Shown here: positions 42,440-54,293 of the stretch, piece after piece
How positions within the stretch are numbered: position 1 is the first letter of the stretch
How the letters are laid out: each line of letters begins with the position of its first letter
Assembly: GCA_027574665.1 (NCBI GenBank)
Contig: CM050653.1
Location: 41,304,118-41,368,117, forward strand
Length of the DNA stretch: 64,000 nucleotides
Source of the DNA: Rhynochetos jubatus
Lineage: Eukaryota; Chordata; Aves; Eurypygiformes; Rhynochetidae
Direction: 5' to 3'
Translations under genes and position numbers: made by a program
Notes under the pieces: model-generated
Database searches by the model: none
What the model was told of the DNA's origin: nothing
Seen by the model: only the letters and a program-made list of their open reading frames with translations

Positions 42440-43440
42440 AGATAGAACTAGCTAACCTCATTTTTTTAAAATAAAATGACCTATTTTCCAGACAAAGGAC
42501 ATGCAGCAGATCTAAGCTCTCTGAAGGTCAATAACGTATTTCAGGCAGTGCTACACCAGAAACTACTAAACTTGGGGATGATAAAGAATTAACTAAAGAG
42601 GAAATGACAACAGGTTGTGCTACAAGACTAGCTATACTGCTTCAGCGGGAGGGTGACTAAAATCCCCCTAAGGATTGTTCTCATCCAATATTTTTAATAA
42701 TACCCTTGAATAAAAAGATTTGGGGAAATTAAGAAGTAGTGAGGCACTGTCAGTAAAGTGGTAGATTCAACTACCCTACAGGAAGGACTGGATGAAACAG
42801 AGCAAGGTGCAAACTCATGAAGTCAATTAGGCAAATATGAGTTTGCCTTTCTAATGCAGAAGTATTTGCTGGAAACCTGGAAGAAGGAGAAAACCTGTGT
42901 ATTACAGGATGAATGCATTACCAAGGTCATGTGCACAAGGGAAAAAAAGATGTTATTTTACAATGCAGAAAAGTACTCCCAGCAAAGAGAAGGAAGTATG
43001 AAGCCTATTGTACAAAAGGCTGGAATACTGTGAGCATTGTCTGTCCCAGAAAAATGAATTCAAAGTGGAACAGATCCAAAGAAGGGTCATTGTCACGGCC
43101 AGATGTACAAAATCCCTAGGTTACTGCAAATGCGTCCTGATGTTGACACAGCCTAGAAAATGCAGACGCAGGTAAGATTTTTTTCTATGTGGTGAACATA
43201 CAGAAGGGAGAAGAGTTACTGATGGCAGGGGAGAATGTTTGACCAAGAACAGATGGATGTAAAATGAATAGCAGTACCTTTAGGTTTGAAATTAAAAATA
43301 CAGTGCTAAGCCTCAGAGCAAAGGTGTTCTGAAACAAGCCTCCTGATAGCATTAGCAAGAGGCAAAAAATCAAACTATTTAATCAGGTTTTGGAAGGGAT
43401 TATATAGCTTGGTTCCTGGATACAGCAGGAATCCTGAGTC
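42440..43440 (+). mobile_element. Degraded CR1-type LINE fragment (reverse-transcriptase C-terminal half and 3' part)
   Basis: The order of recognisable blocks follows a CR1 element in plus orientation. GATAGAACTAGCTAACCTCA leads to CATGCAGCAGATCTAAG, the degraded DLxxxFxKAFDTV part of the reverse transcriptase, and then AAACTTGGGGATGATAAAG. Further on come CCAATATTTTTAATAATACC, GGCTGGAATACTGTGAGC (the YCVQFW region) and AAAATGAATTCAAAGTGG followed by AACAGATCCAAAGAAGGG (the KLERVQRR region). The 3' part has AGAACAGATGGATGTAAA, TTTAGGTTTGAAATTA and GGTTTTGGAAGGGATTATA. The frame is broken by many indels and stops. The sequence is closer to the older turtle/crocodile-type CR1 than to recent bird CR1, suggesting an ancient insertion. 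Ends are approximate. Confidence 0.8.
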
Positions 43441-43974
43441 TTATAAAGTGGTCACTAAGTCCTTAGAGTACATCATTATAAATTTTACACAACTCCTGCA
43501 CTAGATAAATCATGATGTAATCGTAACTAATATACAGATTAGCTAGTTTCCCCTACTTACGTAAATTGGTCCTTGAATACACTTGCATAACATAATGGTA
43601 ATTTATGGAAGTGCTTTTGTTCTAAGGATTAGAATGGTGCCAGAATCTCCTTCATCAACTTATTGCTGCAGGCATGATTGTCTTTACATTCTCACTATTT
43701 CATACCTATGTAATTCAATTTTCTTAAGTGAAGTTAACTCCTGATTTATACTGGTAAAAATCAGATCCAATATTTCCCTTTGTAGCTAGGACAGGCTTAT
43801 TTTAATATTTAATAGGAAACCCCTAAATGTTAATAGTATCATTGTGAGGCTGTGTTCAGAGGCATCAGTCAAGATAGGCCTTTGTTCCATCAGACTTTTC
43901 ACAAATATCTAGTGAAAGCTACTTAGTCATATGACACTTATATAATCTAAATAGATGGGATTAGGGAAAAACGA

Positions 43975-44052
43975 CAAATAAGAAACTGAGGCTGAGAAGA
44001 AAGATGTTTTCTCCAAGGACACACAACAGATCAGTGGCAGAAGAAAAGGTAT
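43975..44052 (+). mobile_element. Possible MIR/core-SINE-type relic
   Basis: AAGAAACTGAGGCTGAGAAG, then TCTCCAAGGACACACAACAG and ATCAGTGGCAGAAG, resembles the conserved 3' block GAAACTGAGGCACAGAG ... CCAAGGTCACACAGC ... CAGTGGCAGAG of old amniote SINEs. It lies about 500 bp beyond the CR1 fragment and is short and diverged. Confidence 0.5.
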
Positions 44053-44453
44053 CTGTCACTAAGTGCTCTAAGCCTATATGCATCCTCCAGTGCGAGGAAA
44101 AGCAGGCTCGGGTCAAAAAGGAGCTCAAGCAAGGATGAATATAGCTGAATAAGCATGCACAACTTCCATTTGAAATTTGCTTCCAATAACAGTTGAGTCC
44201 TCTGGGACAAAACGACATATGAATACTCTGTTTTAAAAAACAGTAATATAACAATTAATTTGCAATTTACACCTTGATTCTTACATACCCCATTCCTCCT
44301 CAGTTGTCTATAAAAGCACATTTTTTCAATAGCCTAAAACTTGACTTGATCCCTCGCTAGCAGGAATTCACATTTACAACTTCAAAGGGTTGTGCCAGTC
44401 TTTATAAATTTTTTTGGGAGTTGTCATAGTTACAGTGCTGCCCCAGCATTACT

Positions 44454-44561
44454 CTAGTTGTGTAACACAGCTGTTCCTCCATACTGCCCTTCTGGGTTCA
44501 CAGGGATGTTCCCTTCTCCAAAGCTGCCCAGTGCTTCATCTGGAATGGAAACGCTGATTTT
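44454..44561 (-). other. Unconfirmed terminal-exon-like segment in the 30.9 kb RBMS3 intron
   Basis: The segment follows a pyrimidine-containing acceptor-like site (CATCCCTGCACTGCAG|AAAATC). It encodes KISVSIPDEALGSFGEGN, then IPVNPEGQYGGTAVLHN and a TAG stop. The frame is open farther upstream to 44753, and the opposite strand is open over the same span. The base composition is GC-richer than the surrounding intron. No protein family is recognised and no AATAAA was seen just downstream. Confidence 0.12.
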
Positions 44562-47500
44562 CTGCAGTGCAGGGATGGGGTCTGGGGAGCCCAAAGGAGG
44601 TCCAGGTCCCTTTCTGCTGGAGAACAGTCCTGCAGCAACATACTCTATCCTCAGCTGCGCTACGGAAACGAGCTCCGCATCTCCACCATGGGAAAAGGGC
44701 CCACCACCGTGCAGCAGGCACCCACAGCAGATCATTCCCAGCCTTGTCACCAACTAGTGTGAAACCTCTGAGTTCCCAGAGCACAGAGCTTATTCAAAGC
44801 TTTGTGCTGCCTGTGGCAGATGATAATTGTTGCCTTTCCTTTACCCCCTCACAGAACTTACACTTGCTAATTGCACTACGTGACCATCTGAGTTGCCAGC
44901 AGGGTTGTGTCCTGCTTACTACATGCATATTGTCTGATCTGCTTCAGCCAGCATGGCAGCGCTCTCAGTGCAGTGGCTGGGTAGTATTAGCATCAACAGC
45001 AAGACAATGGACAATAGCAGGCAAAAAATAAGAGATGGGCCATGTTGGAGGATAAATTTGAGAGGACTGTAATTTACCTATATCACACGCCCCTCTAGTT
45101 CACAGCACACATATGCATGCACAACCATAATGCAACACACATGGCAAAGCATTTGATGGGGAGCTAAACTGAGAAATCAACTGACAAATCTATATCACAT
45201 GCTTACCTAATTCACCACTCTGCTGATCCCATTACTTTCTGCACACTCATTAATCTAAGTCTTGGCCTATAATTAATACCATGTGCTTACGCAGTGCACT
45301 GCTCTCTCCTGATCCTATCACATTCTGCCTACTTATTAATCTACCACCTGGACAATAACTAATTTGAGCAGTGCGAAACAAATGAGGATTTTTTACCCCA
45401 AATGGCAAACACAAGATAGGAACCGTACAGTTTGTGTCCAGGTTTCTGACTTGTTGTGAATTTAAAACTTGATGTAAACCTACATTCAACCAGACTCACG
45501 ACATATATTACATGGAATAAATAAAGTGATTTTTGGTCTTAGTTGCTGCACGTGAAGTTGGAAAAGTTAAACCAGCCTACAGGCTTTGTACGAAATTAGA
45601 GATTGATCTTCTAAAAATGCACTACATTCTTCCACAGAAGGTACTCTAATGTTTATTGATTAATAAATATCTTTTTAAAAAATAGCCCCCTTTGATAAAA
45701 CTTACTGCTTTTAAACAGCTGTTGTGCTTTTTCTTGACAATGAAGGCTGACGGTTAAGGTTGCATCTTCTCTGTTAAAAAGAAATCAATATTCCATAACC
45801 TCAACCAGAATTTCCTGGCTTCAGAATCTCTGGGGTACCTTTCAAATTTAGTATCAGCCTTCTTCTCTTCCAAATATCTTTTCCATTTACGTTTATAGAT
45901 TCATATGAAATATATATATATGGTTTTCCACTAATGTAAATGTCTTTAAAAAAAATCTTAGACTGATGGTTTGTCCATTTAGTATCCACACTATCTGTAG
46001 AATATTAGAAAGAAGAGAAAATTTTACTAGAACTCTTAAGCCTTTTTAGGATAAACCAGAAAAGCACAAGTTCCTCAAATGCAAGGGCTTGTCTACTGGA
46101 AACGCTTGCGGTTCTCCCATCGGTGTTTTTTAAGTGAATCCATATGTGGTGTGTCTTGCTGCCATCACAAAAAATGTCCAGTTTCACTAGGGGGCTCTAG
46201 CAAAGTGTCAAAAGATGTTGGAAATCTAACTTTGATATATCATTTTCATATTAATTTATATTAATTTCTACAACAGCAGAGCAAATGACTGCAGCAATAC
46301 ATTGATATTATTCCAGAAGAGCTGTATAATCCAACATACAAACCCACATATTTGAATATGAGATGTAACTTGAGTGAATTATTTACACCTACTTCCTTCC
46401 AGAAGTGTGAGTTGGTTTTTGGCCATGGCTAGGTGCTCTCCTCAACACAACAGCACATGGCACTACAGGGTCGGTAATGCCTGCTCAGCTGAGTCTGAAA
46501 TTACCCATTTAGCAGCACTGAGACAACATCTATACACAGTGGGTGCTGGGTGAGAGGCAGGCAGAAATGACCTCATGTGGGCCTGCTTGTCCCAAAGGAA
46601 CACTGGATATGTCACTGTCTTGATCATCAGAGTTACAGAATTGGCAGTCCTTGATTTTCTGCCTCGGGAAACACTGGAATTAAAATTGTTCAGCAGAACT
46701 TTGGCATTGGTATTTGGTTAGTTATTTCAACCTCTAAACTCTTTAGCCTTAAAAGTTCAAGTAAGTTCATGTTCAAAGGATCTCTTAAAAATACACAGCT
46801 AAAAGTTAAAAGACTAGCTGGAGATTCCAATTTCTAAGGATTATTTCCTGTTTACTTTTCATACCAGCTAGCTGAACTCTCACATTTCATCTTGGAGGCA
46901 GGACTCAGCTGTCTGCAGAGGACATACTTTGTCCCCTTACACTCCAACAGGCAAATGCAAGATGGACTCCCGGCTCTATTTTCTAAAAAGGTAGAGCAAC
47001 AATCGGGAGGTAGAGAAATCCGTCTCGGGAGAGAGACAGTGAACAGAGCACAAGGAACTTCTTTGTTCAAGAGTGCAGGAATCAAAACACTGAAACTGCT
47101 GTGGTATTTTGGGTATTATCCAAAACAACAGAGCTGCTAGTGAGAAAATGAAAACTGATATATTTCACTTGGACAGTTTGTACTTTTCATGCTACATTCA
47201 TGCACAGCAATCAAAAGGAAAGAATCTGGAGTCCTTACTCAGTCTTGCTTCTCACCAAAGTAGGGGGTTTACACTGCTTATGAAACAAGAAATGTTTTTG
47301 TTGTTGCTTTTAAAGACAGATTATATTCAGCCATGGGCCAGGGGAAGGAAGACAGAAAAAAACATAAGGGCGTTTGTTAAGACATTGACCTTTCTAAAAG
47401 GGCTGTAAGGGCTTGAGAAATGTCCAGAAGAGCAGTTCTCCCAAATGCACTTTATCATTATCAATAGTAGGTTTTTCCATATGCTGCTCTGCTTGTACCC

Positions 47501-48254
47501 TTCATGCTGCCACTGGCATATTCCTACTGCAGCTATTATGCAGAAACTATTGCAGACTGATGAGAACATCTATCTATCTCTGCATACACAGTGATTACTT
47601 ACGGTCACACAGTTTTACTTTCAAATAAAAGAGGGTAAGTGTAAAACCAGTGAGCACATGCAGTATTAGGGTAGAGCATTTCTATTGGTTCACTAAAGAA
47701 AAATGCCTTTAGAGAGAAAGAGTATATGTATGGTTGGTTGTAAAGATTTGAATCAAAAAAGTTTTACACAAATGGCATCCTTAATAAAAATTATTATCTC
47801 TATGTGAATTGACTTTAAAGAACATGTTTTTCAAAGTTTTCCCTAAACCATCACACAGCCTTTGGGGACTACAGGAAAAACACACAAATATGGCAAATGT
47901 TATAAATCCCCAGAATAACTCTTATCCCATTTATGTTTTGATTCTGTCATGGCTATCCATCTACCCTTATCCTGAGGCAGTAATGAAATACAAGACTTGT
48001 TTCAAGTAGGGATGAGTGAGCACTGTATTTTGAAAGCTATAGTTAACTAAACGAAGCCCAGACTGCCATCAGTGCATTAAATGTTATGCCGATGCCAGTC
48101 CAACCCCACACTGCCATAACTCTTCTGGAGCTTGTCTTCTATTACTGTTAGTGACAGGAACCAGGGCACGTGGCAAAGCAACAAAATGGGCAAATTTGAA
48201 GCCTTCATGCTTGGACACAGTGCAGTCAAGACAGACAAAAAGTGGTGAAGGCCC

Positions 48255-48322
48255 CATTTACAAAGGGTACATTTTTCAAAAGTGCCTGAGGCACACATGT
48301 GCCTCAAGGTACATTTTTCATC
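48255..48322. mobile_element. Small palindrome flanked by direct repeats, probable MITE relic
   Basis: A 20-nt hairpin TGAGGCAC-ACAT-GTGCCTCA (48287-48306) sits between two copies of GGTACATTTTTCA (48266-48278 and 48308-48320). The block CATTTTTCAAAAGTGCCT next to the palindrome resembles the arm of a known sauropsid palindromic repeat (ATTTTCAAAAGTG.CTTAG). The assignment is by resemblance only. Confidence 0.42.
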
Positions 48323-51300
48323 CTGTTCACACGATTGGTGAGTCCTGTTTTCCAAAACCCTGAAGGTTGTGCGAGCACAAAGATGTGGGAGGTTTTCACA
48401 TGTGACCCTACTATGGCAGCAACAGACATTCTTAATACTATTTATTCTGAAATAGTAATGCTACCTCAACCTATCTGATATTAGTTTTCCATGGCTCTTA
48501 GTGTAAGGCTAGCAAAAGACTGACAACAAAAAGTAAAAACCCTTTAAAAGTTGTATTTGCAGTTACTCATTGACATCAACCTATGACATCAAGGTTAAAA
48601 CTTACAGGGAAAATCATGAGTAAATTACGATATACCTGCAGAGTCCTTGACTGCCGATCTAACTTTCTCCCATTAGGAAAAAAAATTCTGACTTTTTTCT
48701 CATAGAATGTCATTTTGTTTGTTATCTGCTTTTAAGGAGATCACAAAAGTAAGCAAAGAAGGCTGGGGAATGGAAAGCAAGACATGTATGTTATTGCTAT
48801 ATGTTGGGGTCAGAGTTTTTTCTGGTTGTAGTTAAAAAGCAACGTAAGGAATTGGAGATGCAATCTTTTACTGTAGTTGTTTTTTTTTAATCCTCCAAGT
48901 AAATGGATACAGAATACATATATGCACACAGCAGGAAAATGTGGCTGAGATCGATACATAAAGGGAAATAAAGGAGCAACATCTTCACCAGGCCAACCTA
49001 CTGCAGAGGATGTCACTGAAGAAAGAGCATGGTATTTAAATAAGTGGGCAGGCAGGTGGCACAGGGTGATAGTGCCATGCGCCACAGCTCTTCCCTCCTG
49101 CCAGTAAGCTTGCCAGCCTGGGAGAAAACTGTCCTGTCTCCACCACACACTTACTGAAAAACCTCCTCTGTCTCCTCTACAGCACAGTCCTGCCTGTTTT
49201 TCCATCACGAGGGCCACTATGTAACGTTAAATTATACATAAATATCAAGTAGGACTTCCTGTCGGAAATTACAAGCTAATCATCCAGTAACATGATTTAG
49301 TGGATGCTTACACTCAAAACAAAGAATTAACCACCAGCATTTGAGCAACTCAAACTGTGCTTTCTGTTAATCTCTACTCCCAAAGAATAATAGGGGCCTT
49401 ACAAAATGTTCTCCTTCCTGGGGCAAGGGGAATGTAATATTTATCTGCACTGGTTTCCAGTGGGACATCATGCACCACAATCAATCATCTCATAAAATAT
49501 TATGAGGTAAAGTGGTGGCAATTTAGATAATAACATGGCAAATTAAGTTACAAGAAGAAAGAAAAAGCTAACCTAATTAGAAAGTTCCCAGTTTCCTCAG
49601 CTCACAGGGTTACCAAAACTCAGGTCTTAAATTCTGCCAACTTTATCGTAATCTTTTCTTCGCATTTTTTAAGCTATGGAGGCACCTAGAATAGAGTCTA
49701 TAGTTAGGCATGAAACTACAGCAAACTTACAATGGACACAGACTATTTTCTTTCAAAACAGGCCATTAGTTCTGATGCCTCTTGAGTCCTCTGTGTAGTA
49801 ATTCTCTGACAACTTCTCAGACATTTCTAATAAAGAATTCATCTCTGAATGAAACCTGGGGAATGGTAGTCCTGCCTTTTTGCTTTTGTACTTCTTCAGT
49901 ACTAAATGCTTCATGTCCATTTATTTAAGAACATAATCTTGGGACACACATGGGAAAAATCTTTCAGTGAAGAGACGGGAATTGCTACAGACAACACATG
50001 TGGAGGTAACCCACAATGGCAATGACACTGGAACTGAAACGTTACAGCACTTATCCACTGTCCCTCTGCTTTTCCTCCTACACACACATCCCTTCATTGA
50101 CACAACTCTCTGGCTGGCAATGAACACAAATTTAACTTGGCATATTGAGGTGCCACTCACTATAAAAGTTATTTTTCTCTTCACAGCCCTTTACCAAGGG
50201 GTAAATGCATCCAATTACCACACCAAAATACTCACCACTTCTAGTATTGCAGAAAAATGCTTTGTTAAACATTGTCAAATAAAACCTAAACACATACACA
50301 CAAAAACTGGGCCTGCCAAAGTGCTTATGTTTTCCTTTCAGAAAGGGAGTCTTTCTGCAACGATCAGAGACCCTGTGGCTTCCACAATCCTGATAACTCA
50401 TCATATACACACATCTAAGATTTCTTCTGGTCCGCAATTAAATCCAAATATCATAATACAGGACTGATTCTAAATGAGTTTGTTGGATACAGCTCGTCTC
50501 CCTACAAGGAATACAGCAGTCAGTAGCTTTACTCCACTGAGATGGAAAATTCCACCAGGTTCTGGATAGAGGTGCAGCACCCCAGTGGTGGGAACTGGGC
50601 TTCCCGGAGACAGTCAGACCCACACTAGGATCATTGCCTGGGGAGAAAAAACTGAAGAACTTGTCTCCAAAGGAGTTGAGGGACATGAAAGGGGGCTTCA
50701 AAACGGGATTAGACACCTGTGCTACTAAACAAGTATGTAGTGTAGTTACATTCACGTTGTGGTATGTAGTTAACTCTCACCAGAGGTTACTCTATTATGA
50801 AGTAAAAATATTTGAATACAAAGGTGAGTAGCAAACAATTCTAAACTATACACCTTCCTTTTAACTTTATCCTCCGTATATAAATGTATTGATGTTTATG
50901 TGGAGTACAAATTTGACTTTTGATGAAAGAGACTCTGAAGTGGACCCATACCTGAGAAGCTGATCAAAGGTAGGAAATGAAACTAAAGCAATCTGTACAC
51001 AGTGGGATTCAGTATGATGTTTCCTTCTGGTATATCACTCATATTAGGCAAAGTGCATCAAAACTCTTCTGTGAGGCACACAAAAAATTACATGCATTGC
51101 TTCTAATGAATGTTGGTAGAAATGTAATGCAGTAGTAGTATATAAATCCATGAAAGATGGAAAAAAAGAAGAGTTGATGGTCAAATCATAAAGCAGATTC
51201 AGATTTGGCAGAGTCTGTAAGACACCTGTGTTTTACCCTTTTCCAGTACTTGAAATGCATTATTGAGGCACTGAGTAGCCTTTAAAGTATATACAACTAC

Positions 51301-51645
51301 AAAGGACTGTTTTGATGGATAAGCCTATGAGGGAGGGGTAATGTGTTGATCCTGGCAATTCAAAGTATGCAGGAATGCAGTTATTTTGCAGTCCCTGAAG
51401 CAAAGCTCCAGAAGCAACACTTTAGAGCTTGTTATTCTCTTATAATCAATGCAATTAGATAACATATCACCCATCTTCCCCTTTTCACTAAATGAAATGC
51501 TGCTACTTAAAGTAGCAGGATCTTTACAGAGGAAGGACCTTGTCAAAGGGAGCAGCTGGCTGCTCTTACAAGACCTAGGACTTCAGAGCAGAGCGAGGCT
51601 GCAGTGTAAGCACTTTTAGCTGGACATAAGCAAGTATCCACTTAC

Positions 51646-51696
51646 TGTTGGTTGCATAACATATGGCGGATGAGGCATCCATGAAGTACTCTGGAC
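51646..51696 (-). CDS. RBMS3: RBMS3 exon C, 51-nt likely cassette exon (VQSTSWMPHPPYVMQPT)
   Basis: This 51-nt exon is exactly 17 codons in phase 0 and encodes VQSTSWMPHPPYVMQPT. The acceptor is GGTATGCAG|GTCC (AG at 51698-51697) and the donor is CCAACA|GTAAGTGG (GT at 51645-51644). The exon is too short to show up as an open frame and was found from the RBMS3 peptide. Both flanks are phase 0, so skipping it joins STYQ directly to GAVITP without a frameshift. The polypyrimidine tract before the acceptor is poor, broken by a purine- and AT-rich stretch, which suits an alternatively used exon. I recall RBMS-family isoforms differing at this point, but alternative use here is inferred and not shown. 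Confidence 0.92.
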
Positions 51697-52267
51697 CTGC
51701 ATACCAAATACTTTTAATTAGCACAGGAAAGTTTAAAACAGAACTCAAAGATTTACTTGAAAATGTTCTATTACAACTATGGAGCTAATTTTGACAAAAG
51801 ATTTAAGTCATGTAACTCAACACAAAATTCATTTATGCTTCATAAAGTTATTGACAAAGGAAAAAGCTTTCAAATTTCATTTGATAATGTTTTCTACCAA
51901 AGACAGAAGCCTGAGTGATGGCACCATTTCTACGATCCACACTTTTATCTCATAAAGCAGTGTTCAATATTCCATGTTGTCCTATTTTTTCATTTGTATT
52001 GTTTGCTTTCATCCATCAATATAATCATGAACATGTCATTCACTCAACAGTGCAGGAGACATAAAATGTTCAAAGTTTATCTTCGAAAGTGTCTGCTTGA
52101 ACTTTCAAAGATATAATATTTTCAGAGATCCTGAAATGATTTATTTCATTTTCAGTAAGAACTGTAGATCTAATTCAGAGTTTTTGAAGCTTATTCTAAT
52201 TAAAAGCTTTCATGGCAAAGCTGGCTTAAGATGTCCCTGCCTCCCAGGATCAGCTCTTACCTTGGGC

Positions 52268-53260
52268 TGTGTACTGGGTTTGTGTGGTGGGGTTTTTGCT
52301 AGTGTGGAAGAGGCTACAGGGGTGGCTCCTGGGAAAAGCTGCTAGAAGCTACCCTGGCTCCAAGTCAGACCCACCTCTGGCCACAGCCAAGCCAATTAGC
52401 TCCTCTGTGATTAACACATTTGAGAGGGGAAACTAAGAGACCAGCAGCAGAGAGAGAGGAGCAGGATGTGAGAGAGACAACCAGGCAGACACCCAGGTCA
52501 GTGAGGAAAGGGAGAGACAAGGTGCCTGGAGCAGAGGTTCCCCTGCAGCTCGTGGTGAGAGGGCAGGCTGTGCCCCTGCAGCCATGGAGGGTCATGGGGG
52601 AGTAGAGAACCCCCTGCAGCCCAGGGGGCTCCCCACACCAGAGCAGGCATCTGTGCCCAAAGGAGGCCGCGACCCTGTGGAAAGCCCAGGCTGAAGCAGG
52701 CTGCTCCTGAAGGACTGCACCCCATTGGAGGGACCCACGCTGGAGCAGTTTGTGAAGAACTGCAGTCTGTGGGAAGGGCCTGTGTTGAAGAAGTTGGTGG
52801 AGGACTGTCACCTGTGGGAGGGACCCCATGCTGGAGCAGGGGCAGAGTGTGAGGATACCTCCCACTGGGGAGGAAGGCTCAGCAGAGACAATGTGTGATG
52901 AACTGACAGAAACCCCCATTCCCCATCCCCTTGTACTGCTAGTGGGGACGAGGTAGAGAAAAAGAAAGCAGGAGCAAAGGTGAGCCTAGGAAGAAGGGAA
53001 GGGTGCGGGGAAGGTGTTTTTAACATTTGGTTTTATTTCTGATTACCCTACTTTGATTTGATTGGTAACAGATTAAACTGATCTTTTACCCAAGTTGAGT
53101 CTCTTTTGCCCATGGCCATAACTGGTGAGTGATCCCTCCCTGTCCTTGTCTTGACCCATGATCTTTTCTTGATATACTTTCTACTCCCCATGCCACTGTG
53201 GGTATAAGTAAGCGAGCGGCTGCATGGTGCTTCACTGCTGGTCAGGGTTAAACCACAACA
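52268..53260 (+). mobile_element. Avian endogenous retrovirus solo LTR, about 1 kb
   Basis: The stretch begins near TGTGTACTGGGTTTGTGTGG and ends near AAACCACAACA. It resembles an LTR type I know as abundant in bird genomes. Landmarks in order are the GCTGCTAGAAGCTACC block, a degenerate TATA region (AACACATTTGAGAGGGG, about 52413-52430) and several imperfect repeats of a GGACCCACGCTGGAGCAG-like unit between 52610 and 52850. The tail is TGATGAACTGACAG followed by GGTTTTATTTCTGATTA, with a decayed polyadenylation region (GGTAACAGATTAAACTG) near 53065-53081. No internal gag, pol or env sequence flanks it, so it is a solo LTR. I could not find a convincing target-site duplication, so the ends are approximate. 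Long minus-strand open frames here (such as 52365-52919) come from its GC-rich repeats and are not genes. It is antisense to RBMS3. Confidence 0.82.
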
Positions 53261-54249
53261 GGTCCATTCTCACCAGAACTTTATATGCCTCAACAAAGTA
53301 TTTTTTTCTTGTTTTGTTTATGACTGACATGTAAAAGATTCCATGGATATATCGATTTTACTAATAATTAAAAGCGTTATGGAGTTATTGTGCATTTGTG
53401 GTAGCACCCCTGAGCCTTAAGTCCCTCTTGTGCTAAGTGTGAATAGCCCACATACAATGATAACTCAGACTCAAACCCAAGAACTGTGTATCCCAGTTTC
53501 CTTTTGCATCAGTCTGGCCACCACAACACACGGGAAGCACACAAAACTATAGCTGTGCTACAGCCATCAGTGGGCAACTCACTAGCTATCCCCATGCTCA
53601 CAGAAATGGGCATGTGGCATCTCAGACTGAGCATGAGCAGGGATGACTAGGAGAAAACGACACGGTCCTGATTGTCCAGATGCCCTGTGACTTTGTTCAT
53701 GAAGCAAATGGTGAGAATTAATTGTATAATTGTGTGCCTCTGCTTGCTGAAGTTTATTAGATTTTTTTTGTTGAAAAACACGTTCATTGAAACATCTTTA
53801 GAACCAAACCCAGAGCACACACATGCAAAACCACCTCTGCTACAGAGTTTTCTGTCGTGAATCCCCACTAGTTAAAAACATTAGAGCTGCCACAGCTCTT
53901 GCTGCTATTCATTGCTCCCGCTCCTGCAGTTCCCACTCTGTGCCTTTGGGCGTACACTGCAAACTATCTATGGAGAAGAATGTGGGTTAAAAAAAATAAA
54001 TCAATGGTTTTGATGCAAATGCATCAAACCGATGTAATGGTTCAAGTCAGGATGGGAGAAGGGACCAACTGGACCTGTGATGGGAATAAGTGGCTGGGTG
54101 ACCTCAATTCAGTGGCCTAAGTAAGTGGGAGGAAGTATGAGACTTAAGCCAGCTTTGCTACTGAGAAAAGTGCATGTGAGCTGCACCTGTATGTCTCTGC
54201 CTTTGGTGTTGCCATTTACTGAACTTATCTCACCAAAACAACTTTTGTT

Positions 54250-54293
54250 TGTCAAGTGTTACATAATAACATGTCAAGTGTTACTAAATAACA
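54250..54293. repeat. 22-bp tandem duplication
   Basis: TGTCAAGTGTTACATAATAACA is followed directly by TGTCAAGTGTTACTAAATAACAC. The two copies differ by a base change and a one-base indel. This looks like a local replication slip or duplication. Confidence 0.85.

Larger units (their letters stand above)
20764..51645 (-). other. RBMS3: RBMS3 intron between exons C and D (30.9 kb)
   Basis: This 30882-bp intron has GT at 51645-51644 and AG at 20765-20764. It contains most of the fossil repeats of the window: a CR1 fragment (42440-43440), a SINE-like relic (43975-44050), palindromic relics (34109-34174, 48255-48322), the 28013-28126 hairpin and an AT/AC microsatellite (27814-27840). Two open, exon-like patches (38080-38286 and 44454-44561, minus strand) are listed separately. 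The remainder is AT-rich sequence with no gene recognised on either strand. Confidence 0.85.

Noticed and set aside
44567..45031. 154-codon plus-strand open frame
   Set aside because: It begins in the GC-richer patch with both strands open. No family or splice support.
49967..50467. 166-codon plus-strand open frame
   Set aside because: The peptide is low in recognisable pattern and opposite in strand to the only gene. It is likely a chance frame.
52365..52919. 184-codon minus-strand open frame, the longest in the window
   Set aside because: It lies wholly inside the solo LTR and is produced by its GC-rich internal repeats. It has no recognisable domain.
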